Source of the DNA: Sphingobium baderi
Lineage (GTDB): Bacteria; Pseudomonadota; Alphaproteobacteria; Sphingomonadales; Sphingomonadaceae
Direction: 5' to 3'
Length of the DNA: 64,000 bases
Assembly: GCF_001456115.1 (NCBI RefSeq)
Contig: NZ_CP013264.1
Location: forward strand, 3,242,501-3,306,500
Part shown: positions 8,572 through 16,534 of the stretch, one piece after another
How the letters are laid out: every line of letters starts with the position of its first letter
How positions within the stretch are numbered: position 1 is the first letter of the stretch
Notes under the pieces: model-generated
Database searches by the model: none
Told to the model about the DNA's origin: nothing
What the model saw: the letters and a program-made list of their open reading frames with translations, nothing else
Position numbers and translations under genes: made by a program

Positions 8572-9713
8572 GTCCGGGCAGCCATGGCTTTGCGGTAGAT
8601 GTCGATCGTCGCCAAGGCCATGTCCTTCCAGTCGCCCATATCTTCTCCATAGGCGTGCGCCTGCCCACCCCTCGCCTGCCTGATGGCGGGGCTTTGCAGG
8701 AGCGGCAAGAGGGCTTGTGCGAGGGCGGGCGCATTTCCCGCCGGAAAGCGGATCGCCACGGCCTCCGGCAACGTGGCGAACATGCCCGCATCGGACGCCA
8801 CCATCGCCTTGCCATGATGAAGCGCGGACAGAAACGCGCCGCTTGAATCGATATGGCGATAGGGAAAGACGATGATGTCCGCCTTCGCCATATGCGCGTC
8901 CAGCCGCTGTTCGCGCAGGAAGCCCAAGTCGCAGATCAGCCTGTCACCAAAGCCCGCCCGGCGCACGCCCTCCATCAGCGGGGCGATGTCCATGAAGGGC
9001 TTTCCGGCCAGCACCAGCTCAAAATCATGTCCGCCCTGCCACAGGGAAAGGCATGCTTCGATCAACAGGTCGACGCCCTTATAAGGACGGATCGTGCCGA
9101 AGAACAGCACACGCGGGCGCATAGGATCGGGAACGCTTGCCAAATCGTCGGGCATGGCCGGCGCGAGCCGCATGGGTGGATGGGCCGTCACATGGATGCG
9201 GTCGACGGAAACCCCTTGCGCGACCAGCGCCTCCCGCGTGGTGTCGCCATGGACGATCAGCGCATCGAACAGATCGAGCAGCGCGCGATAGCCCCGTCCC
9301 TGAAACCCTGCATCGGCGTGATAGGCATCGACATTATGGACGGTGTGGACGAGCGCCACTCTGCGGCGCAGACGGCGCAGCAGCAGCCTATCGGCGGGCG
9401 CGAGTGGAAGCCACTGAAAATGAAGCACATCGGCGCGGGCCAGATCCTCGGTCTTGCCGAGCGCGCTGGTCCATCCATATTCGGCGGCTTTTAGAAGACG
9501 AAAGACGCGCCCCTCTCCCAGCCGGCCCCGCACAGCTTCGCTGCGGCGGAAGAAGCGGGGGACGTAGCGGTAATGCTGCGGAATGAAGGCGTCCGTCGGG
9601 CGCACGGGGCGACCCAGAAGCGCCACGTCCTCTCCCGCCGCGCCCATGGCCGCGCAGAGGCTGTCATCATAGCGCCCTGTAAAGAGCGAGGGATCGACCA
9701 TGGCGATCTTCAA
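8568..9713 (-). CDS. Glycosyltransferase family 4 (group 1)
   Basis: A 381-residue GT-B glycosyltransferase. The C-terminal nucleotide-sugar domain begins with RVLFFGTIRPYKGVDLLIEA and contains FPYRHIDSSGAFLSALHHGKAMVAS. This is the variant of the GT4 EX7E region, with Ser-Ser-Gly where many homologues have Glu-Gly. The start is chosen as TTG at 9713 because it forms a TTGA overlap with the flippase stop, the same geometry as the other junctions of this operon. An internal ATG four codons later (9701) is the alternative. It probably adds one sugar of the repeat unit in the cytoplasm. Confidence 0.87.
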   Translation of the reverse strand: MKIAMVDPSLFTGRYDDSLCAAMGAAGEDVALLGRPVRPTDAFIPQHYRYVPRFFRRSEAVRGRLGEGRVFRLLKAAEYGWTSALGKTEDLARADVLHFQWLPLAPADRLLLRRLRRRVALVHTVHNVDAYHADAGFQGRGYRALLDLFDALIVHGDTTREALVAQGVSVDRIHVTAHPPMRLAPAMPDDLASVPDPMRPRVLFFGTIRPYKGVDLLIEACLSLWQGGHDFELVLAGKPFMDIAPLMEGVRRAGFGDRLICDLGFLREQRLDAHMAKADIIVFPYRHIDSSGAFLSALHHGKAMVASDAGMFATLPEAVAIRFPAGNAPALAQALLPLLQSPAIRQARGGQAHAYGEDMGDWKDMALATIDIYRKAMAART

Positions 9714-11038
9714 GAACGCACCTCTCGCACGAGATGGCGGAGCGACAGGGCATGCAGCGACGCCACCACCGCCAGCGTCGCGGCATAAAGGAACAGGAAG
9801 GCGGAATCGAAATACTGCGGCCACAAGGAGCGCACCAGCGGCACGCTCAGCAGCGACCCCGCCAGAAAGGGCAACGACCGCCGCAACAGAAGCGAGAAAC
9901 GCCCGAGCGCCGCCTGCACATAGACGGACACGCAAATGACGGCGAGCGCCAGCAGGGCAAGGTCGATCAGCAGCAGTTCGGTCAAGCCGATGGCCGCCCG
10001 ACCATCGAACAGCCGGTCGAACAGCCAGCGGCCGACCAGCAGAAGCGCGGCCGATGCCCCCACCGCAAAGAACAGGGCCACCGCCAGCGCCCGCCCCATC
10101 AACTGTCGCAGGCGCGGGCCGTCCCCGGCATGGAAAGCGCGGGTGATGCGGGGAAGCGCCGCCTCCACAGCAGCCCGCACCAGCATGGAGAGCGCCCGCG
10201 ACATCTTGAAGAAGAAATCGAACAACAGCATCGGACGCGCGTCGCTGGTGGCGGCGGCGATGGTGAAATAGGGCGCGTTATAGGCGATTATGTCCGACAT
10301 GGTGAACGCCGCCGACGCGCCGATGTCGCGCAGATAATGCCGCCGCACATGGCCGCCGCCGACACGGAAAGCGAACCAGTGCGCGCGCCGCATCTTCAAC
10401 CGATTGTGGACCAGGGCGATGGCATAGCCGATGACGGCGATGCTGACGCCCAGTTGCAGCGCGACCGACAGCCGCGGGTCCAGCCCGCCGAGAATCGCGA
10501 GCAGCAGCGCGATCGTCATGACCCGCCGCAGGCAATCGAGCGCTTCCCAGATGAAATTGCCATCCACCGCCGCCAATGCCCGCTTGGCCAGCAAGGCCGG
10601 CAGGTTGAGGCAGGCGGACAGGAAGAAAAGGAGGAAGAGCAGCGGCATGGCCGTCTTCAGCCCGCCCGCCGCCAGAGCGATCAGCAAGATCAGCACGCCG
10701 CCCGTGATCAGCAGGCCCAGGAAGAGGAACAGGATGCCCATTTCCTCCAGTCGGAAGCCGCTGTCCTCCGTCGCCGCATCGCTGCCCAGCCAGTGTCGCC
10801 GCAGCCGGGCGTAGATGATGCTGGTAAGGCCAAACTCCGCCGAGATGGTGAAATTGCCGAACGCGACGAGCAGCAGGAACGCCTGAAACTCCGTCAGCGG
10901 CAACACGCGGACAAAGACATAGGTGACGGCGAAACCCCAGATCAGCACCAATCCCACATTGGCGAGCTTCACGAGCGCCAGGATGCGCGCCGACCCCTCC
11001 ATGCGGGCGAGCAGCCCTCCGGCTGCCTGGGCGCTCAC
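9710..11038 (-). CDS. Wzx/MATE-like polysaccharide flippase
   Basis: A 442-residue polytopic membrane protein with about 12 hydrophobic segments, including LILWGFAV-type and LLFLLFFLSACLNLPALLAKRAL stretches, and few charged residues within helices. Architecture and position fit a Wzx-type lipid-linked oligosaccharide flippase. The start is chosen at GTG 11038, whose GTGA overlaps the methyltransferase stop; an ATG about 13 codons downstream is possible. Upstream in-frame sequence is a shadow of the methyltransferase gene. The assignment rests on topology and context. Confidence 0.75.
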   Translation of the reverse strand: MSAQAAGGLLARMEGSARILALVKLANVGLVLIWGFAVTYVFVRVLPLTEFQAFLLLVAFGNFTISAEFGLTSIIYARLRRHWLGSDAATEDSGFRLEEMGILFLFLGLLITGGVLILLIALAAGGLKTAMPLLFLLFFLSACLNLPALLAKRALAAVDGNFIWEALDCLRRVMTIALLLAILGGLDPRLSVALQLGVSIAVIGYAIALVHNRLKMRRAHWFAFRVGGGHVRRHYLRDIGASAAFTMSDIIAYNAPYFTIAAATSDARPMLLFDFFFKMSRALSMLVRAAVEAALPRITRAFHAGDGPRLRQLMGRALAVALFFAVGASAALLLVGRWLFDRLFDGRAAIGLTELLLIDLALLALAVICVSVYVQAALGRFSLLLRRSLPFLAGSLLSVPLVRSLWPQYFDSAFLFLYAATLAVVASLHALSLRHLVREVRS

Positions 11039-11787
11039 CGGAGCGATGCTCCGCCGGGCTTGCGGGCGCGGAACAGCCGGTCGTCCAGCGCGTAGAGACG
11101 GCGCATATCGGCGCCGATGGAGGCCGCGTCGATTTCCTCCAGGTCGAAACCCGCCTGCCGGATGCGGTCGGCGAAATCGGGACCATATTGACGCACATGG
11201 TCCCACTGGCCGAAGCGCCGCTCCCGCTCGCGCGGGGGGATGTCGAAGCTGCCATCCTCGGTCGGCTTGTTCCAGAGGGGCACGATCAGCCATGCCTCGC
11301 CGCCCGGTTTCAATGCGCGCAGGATGTTGCCGAGCACGGCGCGGTCATCGGGCACATGCTCCATCACATGGCTGGCGTAGAAGATGTCGTAGCGATCCGT
11401 CTCGCTGAGTTCCATGAGGTCGACGCGCCGCATGGCCGGGACCGTGTAGCGGGCGGGGTCAATGTCAGCGGGGACATAGTCTTTCGCGGCGGAAAAACGG
11501 CGGACAAGGCTGGCTTCATTGGGCGCCATGTGCAGGATCGCGCCATCGACGGGCACGCTCAGAACGTCCTGCGCGATCAGGTGGTTCATCAGCCTCTCAC
11601 GCGGGGAAGCGCCACATTCCGGGCAACCCCATTCGGCATTGTCGCCATAGCGAAAGAAACCAATGACCGTCCGCCCGCAGGCCGGGCAGCCGCGATCAGG
11701 ACGCGCGCCCAGCGCCTTGCGGAGTTTCAGCCCCGTTTTCGTCAGATGCTTGCCGGCGGCTTTTGCGACCCGCTGAACAGTAATCAC
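11035..11787 (-). CDS. Class I SAM methyltransferase with N-terminal zinc ribbon
   Basis: A 250-residue protein. Residues about 33-60 hold two CxxC pairs (Cys34/Cys37 and Cys55/Cys58), a zinc-ribbon-like knuckle. The following domain is a Methyltransf_11-type fold with YDIFYASHVMEHVPDD, whose E-H pair is characteristic, and LKPGGEAWLIVPL. The start is GTG at 11787 behind a GGAGAA ribosome-binding site; a 63-nt gap separates it from the upstream GT2 gene. It likely modifies a sugar or lipid-linked intermediate of the exopolysaccharide, which is inference from context. Confidence 0.82.
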   Translation of the reverse strand: MITVQRVAKAAGKHLTKTGLKLRKALGARPDRGCPACGRTVIGFFRYGDNAEWGCPECGASPRERLMNHLIAQDVLSVPVDGAILHMAPNEASLVRRFSAAKDYVPADIDPARYTVPAMRRVDLMELSETDRYDIFYASHVMEHVPDDRAVLGNILRALKPGGEAWLIVPLWNKPTEDGSFDIPPRERERRFGQWDHVRQYGPDFADRIRQAGFDLEEIDAASIGADMRRLYALDDRLFRARKPGGASLR

Positions 11788-11850
11788 GCCATTCTCCGCA
11801 TGAGGACAGGGACCGGCCTATACAATATGCACCGGCTTTGGCGAGGGGGA

Positions 11851-12984
11851 TCAGCGCGACTTGGCCGGATTCCATATGGTGACGGTGCGGCCACGCATCG
11901 CCTTCATGACGCCCTGCAAGGTGGCGGCATAGGCAATGAGAATGTCCGCGAGCGCCGCAAGCAGGCCGCCTCTGGCACGAAAGGCGATCCCTGCGAGCAG
12001 GACCGCCGCCAGCAGGGCCGCGCCGAAGAGCAAGGGCGAAATGCGCCATGCCAGCGCCGCCGCCGCCACTCCGCCCGTCAGGATGAACAGACCGCCGAAC
12101 CAGCGGATGATCTTGCGCGAGGCATATTTGAAGCGGTCGAGCGCCTTCATGCGGCGGAGTTGCGGGCGCAAATGGCTGTGGGTGTGCCATGCGCGGGCGG
12201 CGATGCGGACCTTGCGCCGATATTCGTCGCCCCGCGCAGCTACGAGCCGTTCGCGGGCGATCACATCCTTCGCCTTGACCAGACGCCGCCCCGCAAAGAT
12301 CACGGCCATCGACACGGTAAGGTCATCCAGCACGCTGTCGGGGAAATCCGGATAGAGCGAACGGCGGATGGAGAAGATCGAACCGTCCGCGCCCAGCACG
12401 TTGCCGGTGCGCGATTCCTCGTCCTTCAGCCGTTCCTCCATCCGCCAGTAGAGGGAGCCGACCGAGGCGGTGGCGCTTTCGTCCTCTCCCACATAATGCA
12501 GCGATCCCAGCACACCGCCGATCTCAGGGTCCGCATAGCGGGCGAGCAGATTGTCGACGGCGTCGGCGTCCAGCAGCACATTGGCGTCAGTGAAGATCAG
12601 CACATCGCCACACGCCCGGGCGGCAAGTTGCTTCATGCCGTGCGCCTTGCCGCTGCGGCCCGGCCCCCGGATCAGGGTGACAAGATCGCCCGGCCCTTCG
12701 ATCAGCGCAGCGGTATCGTCCGATGATCCGTCGTCGAAGGCCCATATTTCAAGGCCAGGGTGACGGGCCTTCAGCATCGCCAGATTGGCGAGCTTTTCCG
12801 GCATCGCTGCGGCTTCGTTATAGGCGCAGAAAAGGAGCGAGGCGGTTGGGGCCGTGCCGGGAAGCGGCTGCTCCGTCTTTGCCGGAAGCGCGCGCAGGAT
12901 CAACGGATAAAACAGGAACGGCCACGCCACTGCCGCCAGCGACAGCAGCAGGATAAGGACGAGGATCAGATCGACCATCGTCAC
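11851..12984 (-). CDS. Glycosyltransferase family 2, membrane-associated
   Basis: A 377-residue GT-A enzyme. An N-terminal membrane helix (residues 5-30) is followed by the GT2 catalytic domain with FCAYNEAAAMPEKL, the nucleotide-binding FDDGSSDDTAAL and the DxD-like TDANVLLD. Hydrophobic helices near residues 290-345 anchor the C-terminus. This membrane/GT2/membrane layout is common in exopolysaccharide glycosyltransferases that act processively or on lipid-linked acceptors. The start is GTG 12984 or ATG 12978, only 4-10 nt from the stop of the sugar transferase gene. Confidence 0.87.
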   Translation of the reverse strand: MTMVDLILVLILLLSLAAVAWPFLFYPLILRALPAKTEQPLPGTAPTASLLFCAYNEAAAMPEKLANLAMLKARHPGLEIWAFDDGSSDDTAALIEGPGDLVTLIRGPGRSGKAHGMKQLAARACGDVLIFTDANVLLDADAVDNLLARYADPEIGGVLGSLHYVGEDESATASVGSLYWRMEERLKDEESRTGNVLGADGSIFSIRRSLYPDFPDSVLDDLTVSMAVIFAGRRLVKAKDVIARERLVAARGDEYRRKVRIAARAWHTHSHLRPQLRRMKALDRFKYASRKIIRWFGGLFILTGGVAAAALAWRISPLLFGAALLAAVLLAGIAFRARGGLLAALADILIAYAATLQGVMKAMRGRTVTIWNPAKSR

Positions 12985-12988
12985 CCGT

Positions 12989-14338
12989 TCAGTAGGCCTT
13001 GTGATGGACGACCACGCCCAGCGTCATGACGATGATGCGGATGTCGCGCAGGATCGACCATTCGGTCACATATTCAAGATCGGACTGGAGGCGGTCGATC
13101 AGATCCTGATGATGATCGGTCGAACCGCGATGCCCCCGCACCTGCGCGAGGCCGGTCATGCCGGGCTTGATGCAATGGCGTTCCCAATAGCGGGCGTCGA
13201 CTTCCCAATAGAGGCTGTCCCCCGCCTTGGCCGCCGCGGCGTGAGGGCGCGGGCCTACGATGCTCATGTCGCCGCGCAGGACGTTGAAGAGTTGGGGCAG
13301 TTCGTCAATGCTGGTGCGACGCAGGAAACGGCCGACCGGGGTCAGGCGATCGTCGTCGCGGGCGGTGAGCTTGTCCGCCTTGCGGTCGCTGGCCTCCGTC
13401 CGCATCGAGCGGAATTTGTAGATGTTAAAGGGGCGGGCGTCGCGGCCGATGCGCGGCTGGCGGAAGAGGACCGGACCGGGGCTGGTGAGCTTCACCGCCA
13501 GCGCGGCGGCGATCAGGACGGGCGACAGGGCGATGGTCGCGGCGCTCGCCACTGCCACGTCGAACAGCCGCTTGATGATGCGGTCGCGAAACTGGAAAGG
13601 ACCGCCGGCGACGACGATGGTGGGCTGGCCATCGCACTCGTCCACTCGCGCCGGAGCGAAGCGGAGCATTTCTGGCACGACGATCTCACCTCGCGCCGAC
13701 AGGGACTTGAGCGCCACCGACCAGTCATCCATGCGTTCGAGCGGGCAGGCAACGATGACCCGCTCCGCCATGCCCACCGCAGCGGCGAGGCGGGCCGCCA
13801 TGTCGGCATCGTGATTTTCGGGGTGGAGATTGGCGGCGTCGGCGGCAATGACCAGCATGTGCGGGCCGGTATCGATCGCCACGCCATCCATGATGACGGC
13901 GGTCAGATGCGGCACTTCGCCCAGCAGCCTGTCGCCAAGGCGCGCAATGGCGAGGCGCACCATGGCTACGCCAACGGCCGACAGCAGCAAGCCGGTCAGG
14001 AAGGTCAGGCGCGAAAGCTGTTCCGCGATCTTGCCCAGATAGACGATGAGCAGCATCAGCAAGGCCGCCTGCGCCAAGGCCAGCAGCGCGCGGAAGGCAG
14101 CGCGGCGCACATCCTCCAGCATGTGAATGCCATAGGCCCCGCCCTGCACGGCAAGCAGCGTATAAAGCGGCGCGATCATGGCGAACATGACGAGGCCATG
14201 GGGCTTGCCCGGTTCGCCCGCCCAGGCGCCCAGCACGAGGAAATTGGCAATGAGGAAGGACAGGAACAGCGCAGCCATGTCCGACAACAGACACAGCAAA
14301 TAAAGCCTCAGCCGCACGATTTCCTTGGAGATGGTCAC
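12989..14338 (-). CDS. Polyprenyl glycosylphosphotransferase (priming sugar transferase)
   Basis: A 449-residue initiating enzyme that transfers a sugar-1-phosphate from a nucleotide sugar to undecaprenyl phosphate. The N-terminus has four hydrophobic segments (about residues 8-110), then a soluble linker, then the C-terminal bacterial sugar transferase domain with KRLFDVAVASAATIALSPVL, FNIYKFRSM and SIDELPQLFNVLRGDMSIVGPRP. The likely start is GTG 14338, since sequence upstream is not protein-like in composition. An rbs is not obvious (GGAAGAGGGA lies rather far upstream). It is the first gene of the distal half of the cluster. Confidence 0.9.
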   Translation of the reverse strand: MTISKEIVRLRLYLLCLLSDMAALFLSFLIANFLVLGAWAGEPGKPHGLVMFAMIAPLYTLLAVQGGAYGIHMLEDVRRAAFRALLALAQAALLMLLIVYLGKIAEQLSRLTFLTGLLLSAVGVAMVRLAIARLGDRLLGEVPHLTAVIMDGVAIDTGPHMLVIAADAANLHPENHDADMAARLAAAVGMAERVIVACPLERMDDWSVALKSLSARGEIVVPEMLRFAPARVDECDGQPTIVVAGGPFQFRDRIIKRLFDVAVASAATIALSPVLIAAALAVKLTSPGPVLFRQPRIGRDARPFNIYKFRSMRTEASDRKADKLTARDDDRLTPVGRFLRRTSIDELPQLFNVLRGDMSIVGPRPHAAAAKAGDSLYWEVDARYWERHCIKPGMTGLAQVRGHRGSTDHHQDLIDRLQSDLEYVTEWSILRDIRIIVMTLGVVVHHKAY

Positions 14339-14627
14339 TGGTGCGCCCAATCGGTTCCCTCTTCCGGCGCTCCGTGGCACCGTGGGGCGATGGTTGCAAG
14401 GGTTTAGGGCGAGAGGATGCCGCGAGTTTGCAAGCTCACACGGATGCGGCGGCGATTTTCGGCCAGTTGGGGACGTCGCACCCACCTCCGTTCGTCCTGA
14501 ACGAGCCGAAGCACATGATAAAACCGGGCCGTTGCGCGCGTCCTTCGACAGGCTCACGACGAACGGAGGTCCACAAAGCGCGCAATCCGCGATCCACCCC
14601 CAACCGTCATTCAGCGTCGCGCGAAAC
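14339..14627. other. 289-bp intergenic region inside the polysaccharide cluster
   Basis: This separates the amidotransferase gene (stop at 14628) from the priming transferase gene. It contains an imperfect inverted repeat (14484-14570, listed separately) and no convincing ORF. It could hold the promoter of the distal glycosyltransferase operon, but no clear -35/-10 pair was recognised. Confidence 0.5.
14484..14570. repeat. Sphingomonad-type palindromic intergenic repeat
   Basis: Left arm ACCTCCGTTCGTCCTGAACG (from 14484) pairs with right arm CTCACGACGAACGGAGGT (ending at 14570). The outer 13 bp are perfectly complementary, the next approximately 15 bp are mismatched in a few places, and about 30 nt lies between. 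The arm sequence resembles the TTCGTCCTGAGC...GTCGAAGG family of dispersed repeats in sphingomonad genomes. A related arm pair occurs at 54985-55050. Confidence 0.6.
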
Positions 14628-16523
14628 CTAAAGCCCGAAAAGCCGCCCCAGAGCCTTGTCCAGCATCACCAGTTGCCAGAGCAGGCGGCCATGGTCGGCA
14701 AGGCCCGATCTGTGGTCGGCGGCGACCTTGCCCAGCAGCTTGGTGTCGAACCAGCCCGTCTTGGCCAGTGCAGATCCGCCCGCGACCGCCGTCGCTTCCC
14801 CCGCCAGCGGCCCACGGAACCAGTCGCTGATGGGCGTCACGAAACCCATTTTCGGGCGGTAGAGAATATCCTGCGGCAGATAAGGCTCCATCGCCTTCTT
14901 CATCAGATATTTGCCGCTATTGCCCCGGATGCGCTGCGATACCGGCAGGCGGGCGGCGAACTCGACGATACGGTGGTCGAGCAGCGGCTCACGCGCCTCC
15001 AGGCTGACGGCCATGCTCATCCGGTCGGTCTTGGTGAGTATGTCGCCGGGGAGCCAGATGCGGATGTCGGCATATTGCGCCCGGTCCAGCGCGTCGCGTG
15101 CGGGCGCATTCGCCATCGCCGCGATATAACGATCCTCCGCCCGGTAAGCGCCCAGCGCCGTTTTCACATCCTGCGTGAAGAGACGGCGGCGCAGGTCATA
15201 GGGGGTGACGCCGACCGAGGCCGCATAGGCTTCCCCGCCCTCCCCCGCCAGTTCGAGCAGGGTCGATTTGGCGCGCAGCGGGCGCGGCGCCCAATCGGCC
15301 TTGGGATAATAGCGGCCCAACGTGCCGAATACGGATTGGCGCAATCGGGCGGGCAGCAAGGCGCGCACACGCTCCCCCTGCATCTGGAAACGGTGGCGGC
15401 GGTAGCCTGCGAAGGCTTCGTCCGCGCCGTCGCCGGACAGGGCGACCGTCACTTGCTCACGCGCCAGTTCGCACACGCGATAGGTGGGAAGCGCGGAGGC
15501 GTCGGCGAAAGGCTCATCAAAATGGAAGGCCAGCGTGTCGATCAGGCTATAATCGTCGGGCGAGACGATGCGGGAGCGGTGATCGGTGGCGAAGCGGCGG
15601 GCAATGCGGTCGGCATAGGCCGTTTCGTCCAGCGATGCGACGTCGAAGCCGATGGTGCAGGTTTTGACCGCCTGTTTCGACGCTTCGGCCATCAGCGCCA
15701 CGACGCTGGAACTGTCCACGCCGCCGGAGAGGAATGCGCCCAGCGGCACGTCCGCCACCATGCGGGACCGCACCGCCTGCCGCATCAGGGCGACCAGTTC
15801 CTCTTCCAGTTCGGCCGGTTTCGACTTTGTGCGGTCGGCGAAGCTCACGTCCCAATAGCGTTGCGGATTCGACACGGGGCGTCCGCGCACGAGGCGGAGC
15901 GTTTCCCCCGCGCCCAGCTTCTTCACGCCCGCGACGAGGCAGGCGTCGTCGGGAATATAGCCATAGGCCATATAATCCTCGACCGCCGAAATATCCGGGG
16001 CGCGGCGGAGCAGCGGATGGGCGAGCAGGCTTTTCAGTTCCGATCCAAAGATCAGGCTACCGTCCGACAGCAACGCATAATGCAGCGGCTTCACCCCCAG
16101 CCGGTCGCGCGCCATCCAGAGCGACTGCGCCCGCGCGTCGAACAGGGCGAAGGCGAACATGCCGTGGAAGCGTTCGACGCACGCTTCGCCCCATTGCCGA
16201 TAACCGTGGAGGATGACTTCGGTGTCGCTGTGGGTGCGGAAGACATGGCCCTTGTCCTCCAGTTCCGCCCGCACTTCCGCGAAATTGTAGATCTCGCCAT
16301 TAAAAACGACGGCAAGGCTTTCATCCTCCGTCAGCATCGGCTGCGCGCCGGCGGCAAGGTCTATGATGGAAAGGCGAAGGTGGCCAAGGCCCACGCCAGG
16401 CGCTGTCCAGACGCCGCTGCCGTCCGGGCCGCGATAGGGCATCGCGTCCAGCATCGCCCGTACCCGCGACGGATCGACCGGCTTTGCCGTTTCAAGATGA
16501 AAAATACCCGCTATCCCGCACAT
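14628..16523 (-). CDS. XrtA-associated asparagine-synthase-like amidotransferase
   Basis: A 631-residue asparagine synthase (glutamine-hydrolysing) homologue. Cys2 is the glutaminase nucleophile (MCGIAGIF), with the glutamine-binding RGPDGSG and NGEIYNF. The synthetase half carries the PP-loop SGGVDSSS (266-273) and VALSGDGADEAFAGY. In exosortase A clusters a dedicated subfamily of this enzyme is standard and is thought to amidate an envelope-polymer component rather than make free asparagine. It is the last gene of the proximal block, 11 nt after xrtA. Confidence 0.9.
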   Translation of the reverse strand: MCGIAGIFHLETAKPVDPSRVRAMLDAMPYRGPDGSGVWTAPGVGLGHLRLSIIDLAAGAQPMLTEDESLAVVFNGEIYNFAEVRAELEDKGHVFRTHSDTEVILHGYRQWGEACVERFHGMFAFALFDARAQSLWMARDRLGVKPLHYALLSDGSLIFGSELKSLLAHPLLRRAPDISAVEDYMAYGYIPDDACLVAGVKKLGAGETLRLVRGRPVSNPQRYWDVSFADRTKSKPAELEEELVALMRQAVRSRMVADVPLGAFLSGGVDSSSVVALMAEASKQAVKTCTIGFDVASLDETAYADRIARRFATDHRSRIVSPDDYSLIDTLAFHFDEPFADASALPTYRVCELAREQVTVALSGDGADEAFAGYRRHRFQMQGERVRALLPARLRQSVFGTLGRYYPKADWAPRPLRAKSTLLELAGEGGEAYAASVGVTPYDLRRRLFTQDVKTALGAYRAEDRYIAAMANAPARDALDRAQYADIRIWLPGDILTKTDRMSMAVSLEAREPLLDHRIVEFAARLPVSQRIRGNSGKYLMKKAMEPYLPQDILYRPKMGFVTPISDWFRGPLAGEATAVAGGSALAKTGWFDTKLLGKVAADHRSGLADHGRLLWQLVMLDKALGRLFGL

Positions 16524-16534
16524 GCGAAAGGGCT

